Source of the DNA: Renibacterium sp.
GTDB taxonomy: Bacteria; Actinomycetota; Actinomycetes; Actinomycetales; Micrococcaceae
DNA: 64,000 nucleotides
NCBI GenBank assembly: GCA_017419405.1
Contig: JAFOLH010000015.1
Span: 1-64,000 of the forward strand
Direction of reading: 5' to 3'
The notes under the pieces were generated by a model. The model searched no databases. It saw only the letters and a list, made by a program, of their open reading frames with translations, and had not been told where the DNA came from. Shown piece by piece: positions 51,885 to 59,896 of the stretch (position 1 is its first letter; every line of letters starts with the position of its first letter). Made by a program: the position numbers and the translations under genes.

Positions 51885-52489
51885 AGCCCGGCCTTCCGCT
51901 GCGGCACGGATTGCAGTTCTGTCGAACTGCCGATGATCTGGTCGACCATTCCGTAATCGAGGGCTTCCCGGGCGGAGAACCAATGGTCCCGGTCGCTGTC
52001 GCGTTCGATTTCCGCCACGGTATGGCCGGTGTGGAACGCGAGCAGCCCATTGACCGTGTCTTCGATCTCCCGCAAATTCCGTTCTTGGATTTCCACGTCG
52101 GCGGTGGTTCCTTGAATCCCCGCCGAACCCTGGTGCATCAGAATCCTGGTGTGCGGCAGGCTGAACCGCTTGCCATGCGTGCCGGCACACAGCAGGATCT
52201 GCCCCATGCTCGCGGAAAGGCCCATCGCCAAGGTGCTCACATCATTGGGGATCATCGCCATGGTGTCGTAGATCGCCATACCGGCCATCACCGAACCGCC
52301 CGGTGAGTTGATGAACAGACTGATATCCGCCTTCGGGTCTTCGGCGGAAAGCAACAGCAGTTGCGAGACGATGCGGTTGGCCACCGCATCGTCGACCTCG
52401 CTGCCGAGCAAGATGATCCGCTGATGCAACAACCGCAAGGACAATTGCTCGTCGAGCGAGCCGGAAAGTGGAATTGTTTGTGCACTCAT
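51881..52489 (-). CDS. clpP: ATP-dependent Clp protease proteolytic subunit (first of pair)
   Basis: 202 residues with triad Ser94 ([12 protein letters not shown]), His119 ([11 protein letters not shown]) and Asp164 ([10 protein letters not shown]). The [12 protein letters not shown] loop and [15 protein letters not shown] strand are standard. An N-terminal stretch of about 15 residues may be a processed propeptide. ATG 52489 lies 45 bases from a 22-bp palindrome that holds the repeat found ahead of the XRE regulator, suggesting control by that protein. First gene of the clpP-clpP operon. Confidence 0.95.
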   Translation of the reverse strand: MSAQTIPLSGSLDEQLSLRLLHQRIILLGSEVDDAVANRIVSQLLLLSAEDPKADISLFINSPGGSVMAGMAIYDTMAMIPNDVSTLAMGLSASMGQILLCAGTHGKRFSLPHTRILMHQGSAGIQGTTADVEIQERNLREIEDTVNGLLAFHTGHTVAEIERDSDRDHWFSAREALDYGMVDQIIGSSTELQSVPQRKAGL

Positions 52490-52534
52490 GGCATCAGCGT
52501 GCCAGCCGGATGCCGGCCCAGGAAGGATTCGCTG

Positions 52535-52556
52535 CCCAGGGCAGATCTGCCCTGGG
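52535..52556. promoter_or_regulatory. 22-bp perfect palindrome upstream of the clpP operon
   Basis: The half site CCCAGGGCAGA is followed directly by its exact reverse complement. ATCTGCCCTG (52545-52554) and its inverse (52537-52546) lie inside, matching the triple repeat ahead of the XRE regulator. Its centre is about 56 bases from the clpP ATG, comparable to the third repeat's distance from the regulator ATG. Confidence 0.7.
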
Positions 52557-52583
52557 TTGATCGGCCGCGGGTTGATCGGCCGC
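52554..52583. repeat. 15-bp tandem duplication
   Basis: GGGTTGATCGGCCGC occurs twice back to back (52554-52568 and 52569-52583), beginning in the last bases of the palindrome, in the region between clpP and the APH-like gene. Confidence 0.7.
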
Positions 52584-52618
52584 CGCAGCGAGGGGCGCGA
52601 TTGCGATAGCCTCGAGAG

Positions 52619-53563
52619 ATGCAGTTCGACTACGCCGCCACGGCGATGCGCCCCGCCTGGTCCGATCTGCCTGAGGCGGTCCGCGCCGGGATCGAAGGCT
52701 ATATCGCTGCTCCGGTCAACCACAGCGCGATCGCGGCCGGTGGTTTCACCCCGGGGTTCGCCGCGGTGCTCAACCATCGCTGGTTCGTCAAAGCAGCGCC
52801 GGCCACGGTGCCCTGGCTGTTCCGCGCCTACCGCCGGGAAGCCGAGGTTGCAGCAGTCTTGCCGACCGGCCTGCCCATGCCGGAATTCCGCGGTGCCGCG
52901 CAGCTGGACGATGCCGGCACAACCTGGCAGCTGTTGTTCTTCGCTGCGGAGTCCGGCACTGTTCCGGGCAATCCTTGGACCGATTCGGCGCTCGATGCGA
53001 TCGAATCGGCGCTCCTCCTGGTCGATACCGAGTTGACTCCGGCACCCGTCGGGCTGGAACCCGAAGACTTGGCCGGGACCTGGCGGGACCATCCTCGGCT
53101 CGACGAGGTATTCCCCGCTCCGATGCCAGACTTCGTGCCGGTTCTCAGCGTAGCCGGGAGATCTGAATTGCAGACTCTGCTCCGCGGCTCACCGGCCGCT
53201 CTGGCCGGTGAAAGCCTGCTGCACAATGACCTGCGCCCGGACAATATCTTGCTGACCGAGCGGGGTGCTTTGTTCTGCGATTGGAACTATTTGGCCAGAG
53301 GTCCGCGCTGGGCCGATTGGGTCGTGATGCTGGCGTACGCCCGGTTCGATGGGCTGGACGTGGCGGACCGGCTCGCCGGATCGGCCTTGAGCCGGGATGC
53401 CGACCCAGATCACATCGATTCGTGGCTCGCCTTGCTCCTGGCCTACATGTTGCAGGCCGGAGGCCAAGCTGAGGTCGCAGATTCCCCGGCACTGCGCGGG
53501 CATCAGAGGTTCAGCGCCGGGATGCTTCTGGATTGGCTGATCGAACGGCGGGACCTGTCATGA
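52619..53563 (+). CDS. Aminoglycoside phosphotransferase (APH)-fold kinase
   Basis: 314 residues. The catalytic loop is LLHNDLRPDNILL (HxDxxxxN) and the metal-binding motif is in FCDWNYLARGPRWADWV. GGFTPGFAAVL near 41 resembles the nucleotide-binding loop, with the Lys of WFVKAAP. Substrate unknown; most chromosomal members of this kind phosphorylate small metabolites rather than antibiotics. Divergent from clpP; overlaps the DUF4166 gene by four bases. Confidence 0.83.
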   Translation: MQFDYAATAMRPAWSDLPEAVRAGIEGYIAAPVNHSAIAAGGFTPGFAAVLNHRWFVKAAPATVPWLFRAYRREAEVAAVLPTGLPMPEFRGAAQLDDAGTTWQLLFFAAESGTVPGNPWTDSALDAIESALLLVDTELTPAPVGLEPEDLAGTWRDHPRLDEVFPAPMPDFVPVLSVAGRSELQTLLRGSPAALAGESLLHNDLRPDNILLTERGALFCDWNYLARGPRWADWVVMLAYARFDGLDVADRLAGSALSRDADPDHIDSWLALLLAYMLQAGGQAEVADSPALRGHQRFSAGMLLDWLIERRDLS

Positions 53564-54288
53564 GCCGCCCGGCGCACCGACCTCGGCCGACCAGCGTCTA
53601 CCAGCAGGCCATGGGCGCGGATTTCCAAGCCTTGCAACCGGAGTTGCAGGAGTATTTCTCCCTCACTCCAGGCTCGGGCTTTTACGGACTCGGAACCGGC
53701 CGCTTCGACGTCGTCGGCTGCCCGCAGCGTTGGCTCCGGCCGTTGCTGGCATTGAACGCCGCGGAAGAGGCGTTTTTCCCCGAGTACGGTGAAAACATCC
53801 CGTTCGAAGTGCAGAACCACGCCCATGCTGACCCCTTCGGCCGGGCCAGCCTGACCACGGTGCGGACGATCCAATTCCCTGCTGCCGACCGGATTTTCCA
53901 GGACACCACCAGCCTGACCCCGCGAGGCCTGGTCGACTATCTGGGCCGACGCCGAAGGCTCGCCACGGATCTGCATCCCGAGGTCGGTCCGGGTCGGAGC
54001 CTGCGCGCGATTTCGACGTCGAGCCGGTTCTTCGGCGGGAACCTCCGGTTGGGCTTGCCCGGCGGTTTGGACGCGACTGCCTATATGGAGCAGAAATGGG
54101 ATCCGGCCAGCAACCAGCACCGGATCCAAGTCAAGGTCTTGCACCGGATGCTGGGTGTTCTGCTGGTCTATTCCGGCGGCTTCGATTACCGGTTGGTCCC
54201 CTATCCCAGACACGAGGCCGCAGCCCACGGGGTGCCGGACTCGCTCCCGCTGCAAGTCCGGCCGGACCGGTGGGAGCCCCGCGTCTAG
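53560..54288 (+). CDS. DUF4166 domain protein
   Basis: 242 residues, soluble. The body, with MGADFQALQPELQEYFSL, FEVQNHAHADPFGRASLTTV and GLPGGLDATAYMEQKWD, matches DUF4166, a domain also found fused to saccharopine dehydrogenase-like proteins and with no proven role. ATG 53560 overlaps the upstream kinase stop (ATGA). Basic, Arg-rich N-terminus. Confidence 0.78.
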   Translation: MSRPAHRPRPTSVYQQAMGADFQALQPELQEYFSLTPGSGFYGLGTGRFDVVGCPQRWLRPLLALNAAEEAFFPEYGENIPFEVQNHAHADPFGRASLTTVRTIQFPAADRIFQDTTSLTPRGLVDYLGRRRRLATDLHPEVGPGRSLRAISTSSRFFGGNLRLGLPGGLDATAYMEQKWDPASNQHRIQVKVLHRMLGVLLVYSGGFDYRLVPYPRHEAAAHGVPDSLPLQVRPDRWEPRV

Positions 54289-54299
54289 CCGGAGCGCAC

Positions 54300-55301
54300 T
54301 CAGCCGGCCTCGGCCAGTTCCTGCAACGCCTCGACGGTATCGGTCAGATCGGCCAGCACGCGTTTTGCCTGCTGCGACGACAGGGCGGAAAGCTCCTTGG
54401 CTTCGGTCAGCCGGAGGGCGTTCAGCCGGGCACCGGGCAATCCCACGTTCCGCCAGCCCCGCCAGATCTGTTGTGCGGCTGAACCCGCAGCACCCGGCGG
54501 AGCCGCCAGCTGGATGTTTTTGCCCGATTCGACCAGCGCCGCGACGGATTCCCAGTCCGCGGCACCCCAGGCTTCGGTGCCCGGGCCCAGTAGACCGACC
54601 GAATCGGCCGGCGCCAGAATCGTCTGCGTGGCTTCGGACACCGGAATTGCGAAGAGAAGTTCGTCGGCACCGGCGGCACGGGCGGCTTCGGCGATGGACT
54701 GCCATGCCGCCCGGACCTCGGTCGCGGCGATGGCGCGCACGGTGCGATAGCCGCTCGCCGTCGGCACCTTGCCGCCGAGCACCTCGGCGATCCCCGGCTC
54801 CTCGAGTTGTACCGAAACCAGCGCTCCCGGGACCGCCGCCCGCACCGCCGCAAGATGCCCGGCCAGGCCCGCGGCAAGCGACTCGGTCAGCTCCCGACGG
54901 GCGCCGTGGTCGATGAGCAACGTTTCACCCAGTGGCAAATGCAGCGCGGCGGCCAGGCTGAACGGTCCCAACAGCTGGGTTTTGATCCGTGGCACCGCAG
55001 CACCCAGGGTTCCGGCCGCATCGGCCAGCGCATTGACGTCGGAGGCCAAAAAATTCCGGGCCCGGCGTGCATCCGCCCCGGGTCGCTGCACCAAACGCCA
55101 GCCGAAGGACTGCACGTCGACGGGCAGGTCCACCAGCATCGCGGCCGTACGGCCGACCATTTCGGCTCCGGCACCGCGCCCGGGCAGCGCTGGAAGAACC
55201 GGAAGCTGCGGTGCGGCCAATTCACCGAGGATTACCCGGCAAGCCTCCAACGTATCCTCGCCGGGCCACAACCCGGCAGCCGTGGCGGTCGGCTCAGTCA
55301 T
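54300..55301 (-). CDS. MetE-like protein without visible zinc ligands
   Basis: 333 residues resembling the C-terminal (catalytic) barrel of cobalamin-independent methionine synthase, e.g. the short actinobacterial homologues: VDLPVDVQSFGWRLVQRPG, IKTQLLGPFSLAAALHLPLG, VSVQLEEPGIAEVLGG. True MetE has a His-x-Cys pair and a later Cys that bind catalytic zinc. Here the only cysteine is in LEACRVILG near the start and the expected His-x-Cys strand reads LLFAIPVSEAT. It is therefore probably not a methionine synthase of standard mechanism. Overlaps the chorismate mutase gene by eight bases. Confidence 0.75.
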   Translation of the reverse strand: MTEPTATAAGLWPGEDTLEACRVILGELAAPQLPVLPALPGRGAGAEMVGRTAAMLVDLPVDVQSFGWRLVQRPGADARRARNFLASDVNALADAAGTLGAAVPRIKTQLLGPFSLAAALHLPLGETLLIDHGARRELTESLAAGLAGHLAAVRAAVPGALVSVQLEEPGIAEVLGGKVPTASGYRTVRAIAATEVRAAWQSIAEAARAAGADELLFAIPVSEATQTILAPADSVGLLGPGTEAWGAADWESVAALVESGKNIQLAAPPGAAGSAAQQIWRGWRNVGLPGARLNALRLTEAKELSALSSQQAKRVLADLTDTVEALQELAEAG

Positions 55302-55653
55302 CTGAATTGTGCGTCTGGGATATCGCCTGGTGGTTGCGGATGACCTCGGAAATGATGAAATTCAGGAACTTCTCCGCAAAAGCCGGGTCGAGTTGCGCCT
55401 GGGCCGCGAGATCGCGCAAGCGGCCGATCTGCGCCAGTTCCCGGTCCGGGTCTCCGGCTGGCAGCTGATACCGGGCCTTGAGCACGCCGACCCGTTGGGT
55501 CGCTTTGAACCGCTCCGCGAGCAAATGCACCAACGCCGCGTCGAAATTGTCGATGCTGGAACGGACCGCCAGCAATTCCTGCATGACTTCCGGGGCCACC
55601 TGGCCGGAAAGCGAACTGGCAGCTGGGTCGAATTCCTCGTAGTGCGCGCTCAT
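55294..55653 (-). CDS. Chorismate mutase, AroQ type
   Basis: 119 residues, all-helical AroQ fold: LLAVRSSIDNFDAALVHLL, AERFKATQRVGVLKA, then DPDRELAQIGRL and the C-terminal helix AEKFLNFIISEVIRNHQ. Converts chorismate to prephenate for Phe/Tyr synthesis. Arg31-like, Arg48/Lys59-like residues of the active site are present. The N-terminal 20 residues are an extra acidic leader. The ATG has a weak GGAA site. Its stop lies inside the MetE-like gene start. Confidence 0.92.
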   Translation of the reverse strand: MSAHYEEFDPAASSLSGQVAPEVMQELLAVRSSIDNFDAALVHLLAERFKATQRVGVLKARYQLPAGDPDRELAQIGRLRDLAAQAQLDPAFAEKFLNFIISEVIRNHQAISQTHNSDD

Positions 55654-55714
55654 GGTTCCAGTCTACGGATGCCGGCCCCCGAACTACGATCCGTGACGGG
55701 GATCCCCGCACAGC

Positions 55715-56602
55715 TCAGGCGGCAACCGTGGCTTCGCGCCGGGAGCACGCCGGTTCGCCGGCGAAAATCCGGTCGAGTTCAGCCAACCGGGCGGCACTCA
55801 AATCGTCGCCGGGGGTCACCATGACCATCCGGGTGTCGCGTTGCTGGTCGAGCCACAAGGTGGTGAACTGCATGCGCAGGATGCCGACATGCTGATTGTT
55901 GAACACCTTGATCAATCCGTCCGTACGCTGCACCTGACGCGATTCCCAGAGCTCGGCGAACAACGGCGACATCGCGGTCAACCGCTCGACCAGCTCATCC
56001 CATCCCGGCTCGCCGAGATGACGCGCCATGTTCGCCCGGAACCGGGCCACCATGCCCCGGCAGACCTCTTCGTAACGCTCGCCGTAGGCCAGCCGCCAAT
56101 CCGGTTCGCCGAATGCGGCAAGCAGGCAATTGCCCCGCAGCCCCGGCTGCGCCTCGATGTCCGAGATCAAAAAGCGATAGACCCGGTTCCACGCGAGAAC
56201 ATCGTACTTCCCGTTCTGGATCGCGCAGGGATAGGGCGACATCTTTTCGATCACGGCAAGATGGTGTTCGGTGACTTCTTGGCATTCCACCGGTTTCACA
56301 TCCTGGTGCAACCCCGCGAGGGTGAACACGTGCCGCTGCTCGTCGGAGTTCAACTGCAATGCCGAGGAGATTGCCGCGAGCACCTGTTCGGATGCATTGA
56401 TGTTCCGGCCCTGCTCCAACCAGGTGTACCAAGTCACCCCGACGCTCGCCAGCTGGGCAACCTCCTCACGCCGCAGACCCGGCGTGCGGCGACGGTTGGA
56501 ACCGGGCAGCCCGACGTCGAATGGGCGCAATCTGCTGCGCCGGTCGCGCAGGAACTGGCCCAGTTCCAGCCGGGCATGGTCGAGAGGGTTCTGATGGCTC
56601 AT
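55715..56602 (-). CDS. MmyB-type XRE transcription regulator
   Basis: 295 residues. An N-terminal HTH (TPGLRREEVAQLASVGVTWY, WLEQGRNINASEQVLAAI) is followed by a PAS-like MmyB ligand-binding domain (YPCAIQNGKYDVLAWN, VYRFLISDIEAQPGLRGN). Such regulators usually repress a divergent oxidoreductase or transporter gene. AGGAG is six bases ahead of ATG 56602. The intergenic region shared with the MFS gene has an eight-base-arm palindrome, probably its operator. Confidence 0.92.
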   Translation of the reverse strand: MSHQNPLDHARLELGQFLRDRRSRLRPFDVGLPGSNRRRTPGLRREEVAQLASVGVTWYTWLEQGRNINASEQVLAAISSALQLNSDEQRHVFTLAGLHQDVKPVECQEVTEHHLAVIEKMSPYPCAIQNGKYDVLAWNRVYRFLISDIEAQPGLRGNCLLAAFGEPDWRLAYGERYEEVCRGMVARFRANMARHLGEPGWDELVERLTAMSPLFAELWESRQVQRTDGLIKVFNNQHVGILRMQFTTLWLDQQRDTRMVMVTPGDDLSAARLAELDRIFAGEPACSRREATVAA

Positions 56603-56638
56603 GATCGGCTCCTGTGAGGACAAACACAGCATTTTCAA

Positions 56639-56663
56639 TACTAGGATAAACAAACTCCTAGTA
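56639..56663. promoter_or_regulatory. Palindromic operator candidate between regulator and MFS gene
   Basis: TACTAGGA (56639-56646), nine-base AT-rich spacer, TCCTAGTA (56656-56663): perfect inverted arms in a low-GC stretch 30 bases from the MFS start and 36 from the regulator start. Placement suits autorepression and control of both genes. Confidence 0.65.
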
Positions 56664-56693
56664 CCAGAATAAAACAAAGCGCATGCTTGAGCC

Positions 56694-58145
56694 ATGGCAA
56701 CTGCGACGATACAGATTCCGGCCGAGGACACCGCGGCGGTCAAGGCCCGGCTCGGCTACCCGGTGCTTTACCTGGCGGCATTCCTGGCAACCTTCACCTT
56801 CGGCTCGATGAACCTGCTGGCTCCGGTTTTCGGGACCGAACTCAAGGCCGACGGCCTGCAACAGAGTTTCATCCTCAGCAGCTACACCACGGTGCTCGCG
56901 GCGGTGCTGATCCTCGCCGGGCGATTGGGCGACCGGTTCGGCCGCCGCAGGGTGTTGGCCTGGGGGCTGTTGGTCTTCGCGGTCGCATCGGTCGGAGCGG
57001 GGCTGAGCAACTCGGTGGCCTTGCTGATCGTCGCCCGGGTGTTGCAGGGCATCGGGATCGGTCTGGTGCTGCCGCAGATCCTCTCCACGATCCAAGCGAC
57101 CTCGAGCGGCGAAAAACGTACCATCGCCCTGGCCAGGTACGCCGCCATCGCCGGCATCGGGACCGTCGTCGGCCAGATGGCCAGTGGCGCGCTGCTCACC
57201 GCCGACCTGTTCGGGCTGAGCTGGCGTCCGGTGATGTTCCTGGCCGCCGTCGTCGCGTCGATTTCCTTGGCCCTGGTCCGGCTGGTCCGGCCGACCAAGT
57301 CCGACGCCCCGCTGTCGATGGATCTCTGGGGGGCGATCCTGCTCGGCATCGCGCTCGCCGCCTTCATCGTCTCGATGACGTTGTTTTCGGCCGGCGCTGC
57401 AATCTGGCTCGCCGTGGTGCTGCTCCTGGCGGCCGTGGTCGTCGGCGGACTCTTCGCCCGCCGGGAAAAATCCTTGGAATCCGCGGGCGCGATTCCGCTC
57501 GCACCGCCGTCGTTGTTCCGGGTGCGCGCCTTGCGGATGGGCCTGGCGATGAACCTGTTGTTCTTCACCGGATACGGCGCCTTCATGTTCGAGTTCTCCT
57601 CGTTGACCCAACGCGGCATGCACTACTCCGGTTTGGGTTCGGGATTGGCCATCGTGCTCTTCGCGTTGGCCTTCGTAGTCACCTCGGTCTATCTGCACCG
57701 GATCAGCCGCAGGTTGGGCAAACACACCATGCTGGTCGGCGCCGGGTTCCAACTCCTGGCCCTCGCCGCGTTGGCCGTGGAATTGCTGCTCGAAGGCTCC
57801 CAGGTGCAGCAATGGCATCTGCAGATTGCCCTGGTGCTGCTCGGCGCAGCCCAGGCGGTCATGTTCGGCCCGTTGATCAACACCGTGATGAGCCAGATCC
57901 CGTCCTGGGCGGCCGGGTTGTCCGGCGGCTTGTTCAGCACGGTTCAGCAGCTGGCGTTCTCGCTCGGCGTCGCGGTACTGGGCGGCCTCTATTTCACGCT
58001 GAGCCAGCTGCAGCAATTCGGCTTCTTCGGCGGATTCGTCTTCTGCCTGGCAGTGCAGATCCTGGTCACGGTGCTTTTCGGCCTGTTCTCCTGGCATCTG
58101 CACCGGCACCCGGCCCCGGCCACCCCGGACGCCCTGCCCGCCTGA
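56694..58145 (+). CDS. MFS transporter, drug-exporter type
   Basis: 483 residues and about fourteen hydrophobic segments, the DHA2 layout. The loop 2-3 motif GRLGDRFGRRRVLAWG and VLQGIGIGLVLPQI in helix 4-5 are the MFS signatures of drug/proton antiporters. It lacks a long C-terminal soluble domain. Divergent from the MmyB-type regulator, which probably senses a substrate. Ends ahead of a strong hairpin. Confidence 0.9.
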   Translation: MATATIQIPAEDTAAVKARLGYPVLYLAAFLATFTFGSMNLLAPVFGTELKADGLQQSFILSSYTTVLAAVLILAGRLGDRFGRRRVLAWGLLVFAVASVGAGLSNSVALLIVARVLQGIGIGLVLPQILSTIQATSSGEKRTIALARYAAIAGIGTVVGQMASGALLTADLFGLSWRPVMFLAAVVASISLALVRLVRPTKSDAPLSMDLWGAILLGIALAAFIVSMTLFSAGAAIWLAVVLLLAAVVVGGLFARREKSLESAGAIPLAPPSLFRVRALRMGLAMNLLFFTGYGAFMFEFSSLTQRGMHYSGLGSGLAIVLFALAFVVTSVYLHRISRRLGKHTMLVGAGFQLLALAALAVELLLEGSQVQQWHLQIALVLLGAAQAVMFGPLINTVMSQIPSWAAGLSGGLFSTVQQLAFSLGVAVLGGLYFTLSQLQQFGFFGGFVFCLAVQILVTVLFGLFSWHLHRHPAPATPDALPA

Positions 58146-58166
58146 TCTCTCCTCCGCCGCGCGAGT

Positions 58167-58213
58167 GCACACTTGGTGCGGGTGTTTTCGGAAAACACCC
58201 GCACCAAGTGTGC
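58167..58213. terminator. Bidirectional terminator-like hairpin, 22-bp perfect stem
   Basis: Arms 58167-58188 and 58192-58213 pair without mismatch around the loop CGG; the loop-proximal part is TTTT/AAAA. It lies between the convergent MFS and ABC ATPase genes. Confidence 0.75.
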
Positions 58214-58228
58214 GTTCGGCCTGGGGAA

Positions 58229-59896
58229 TCAGCCGAGGAGCGCCTGATGCGCTTCGCGGCGTTTGGCCTGCTCGGTCGGATCCGGCACCGGCAGCGAGGC
58301 GATCAGCCGTTTGGTGTAATCGTCCTGCGGCTGGCTCATCACCTGCGAACCGATCCCCTGCTCGACCAGCTTGCCCTTGTAGAGCACGCCGACCCATTCG
58401 GCGAGCATGTCCACCACGGCCAAGTCGTGGCTGATGAACAGCGCCGCGAATCCGAACTCGGCTTGGATCTCACGGAACAGCTGCAAGACCTTGGCCTGCA
58501 CCGAAACGTCGAGCGCCGAGGTCGGCTCGTCGGCGATCAGCAGCTTCGGATTGAGTGCCAACGCCCGGGCCAGGGAGGCCCGCTGCCGTTGCCCGCCGGA
58601 GAGCTCATGCGGGTAACGCGCCGCATACGACGCCGGCAACTGGACTGCTTCGAGCAACTCGCCGACCCGCTTCGAGCACTCCGTTTTCGACGCCTGGGTG
58701 TGGATGAGCAGCGGCTCCGCCACGCAATCCCCGATGGTCAGTTGCGGGTTGAAGGAGGCTGCCGGGTCCTGGAAGACGAAGCCGATGTCCTTGCGCAAGG
58801 GCTTGAAACTGCGTTCCTTGAAGTCGAGCATTTCGTAGCCGAGCACTTTGAGCGATCCCGAGGTGGTGCGGTTGAGCCCGGCGATCGCGCGGCTGATCGT
58901 GGTCTTGCCGGAACCCGACTCGCCGACCAGGCCGAAGACTTCGCCGGCCGAGATGGTGAAATTCACCTCGTCGACCGCCCGGAACCCGCTGCGCCCGAAC
59001 CTGCCCGGATATTCGATCACCAGGTTCTTGGCATCCACCAGCAGCTCGGCATCCTGATGCGCGCGTTCGGTCAGACCCGCCGACGCCGAATTCCGGCCCA
59101 GGTGCGGCACCGCGGCCAAGAGATCCCTGGTGTATTGCTGCTTCGGCTCCGCGAACAAGGCCTTGACCGGCGCTTCTTCCACGATGTCGCCGCGGTACAT
59201 CACCACGACGCGATCGGCCAGATCCGCCACCACGCCCATATTGTGCGTGATCAGCACGATCGAGGTGCCGAACTTGTCCCGCACGTCGCGGAGCAGTTCG
59301 AGGATCTCGGCCTGCACAGTCACGTCCAACGCCGTCGTCGGCTCATCCGCCACGATCAGCGAAGGATTCAGCGCCAGGGCCGCGGCAATCACCACGCGTT
59401 GCTTCTGCCCGCCGGAGAACTGATGCGGGTAGTAATCCACCCGCTTCTCCGGCTCCGGCATGCCGACCTTGCGCAGCGCTTCGATCGCGGCGGCTTTGGC
59501 TTCCTTGCGGGAGACCTTCCTGCCGTTTTTGGCCGCGTGCGAACACAGGCCTTCGGCGATCTGCCAGCCTACCGTGAACACCGGATTCAACGCGGTCGAC
59601 GGCTCCTGGAACACCATCGAGACATCCCGGCCACGGACGGCTCGCAGTTCCGCGCCGGAGATGCTCAACACGTCGTGCCCGCTGACCACGACGGCGCCGG
59701 AGCTGACCGCAGTCTCCGGCAACAGCCCCAGGATGGTTTTCGCGGTGACCGTTTTCCCGGAACCGGACTCGCCGACGATCGCCAGCACCTCGCCCGGTGC
59801 CACCGAGAGCCCGATGTCGTTGACGGCTTTCACATCGCCGCCATCGGTGGCGAACGTGACTTTCAGATGCTCGATCTGCAGGACGTTCTCGCTCAT
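58229..59896 (-). CDS. Peptide ABC transporter ATPase, fused DppD-DppF type
   Basis: 555 residues holding two ABC modules. Module 1 (about 1-265): Walker A GESGSGKTVTA, signature FSGGQKQR, Walker B LIVADEPTTALD. Module 2 (about 285-545): GESGSGKTTIS, LSGGQRQR, LLIADEPTSALD. Each is followed by the oligopeptide-transporter C-terminal extension (KALFAEPKQQYTRDLLAAVP; MSQPQDDYTKRLIASLPV). Such fusions are common in actinobacteria in place of DppD and DppF. ATGA overlap with the permease gene. Confidence 0.95.
   Translation of the reverse strand: MSENVLQIEHLKVTFATDGGDVKAVNDIGLSVAPGEVLAIVGESGSGKTVTAKTILGLLPETAVSSGAVVVSGHDVLSISGAELRAVRGRDVSMVFQEPSTALNPVFTVGWQIAEGLCSHAAKNGRKVSRKEAKAAAIEALRKVGMPEPEKRVDYYPHQFSGGQKQRVVIAAALALNPSLIVADEPTTALDVTVQAEILELLRDVRDKFGTSIVLITHNMGVVADLADRVVVMYRGDIVEEAPVKALFAEPKQQYTRDLLAAVPHLGRNSASAGLTERAHQDAELLVDAKNLVIEYPGRFGRSGFRAVDEVNFTISAGEVFGLVGESGSGKTTISRAIAGLNRTTSGSLKVLGYEMLDFKERSFKPLRKDIGFVFQDPAASFNPQLTIGDCVAEPLLIHTQASKTECSKRVGELLEAVQLPASYAARYPHELSGGQRQRASLARALALNPKLLIADEPTSALDVSVQAKVLQLFREIQAEFGFAALFISHDLAVVDMLAEWVGVLYKGKLVEQGIGSQVMSQPQDDYTKRLIASLPVPDPTEQAKRREAHQALLG

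Noticed and set aside
52619-53563. Aminoglycoside resistance gene
   Set aside because: Only the general APH-fold kinase motifs are present; such chromosomal kinases act on many substrates and nothing indicates resistance.
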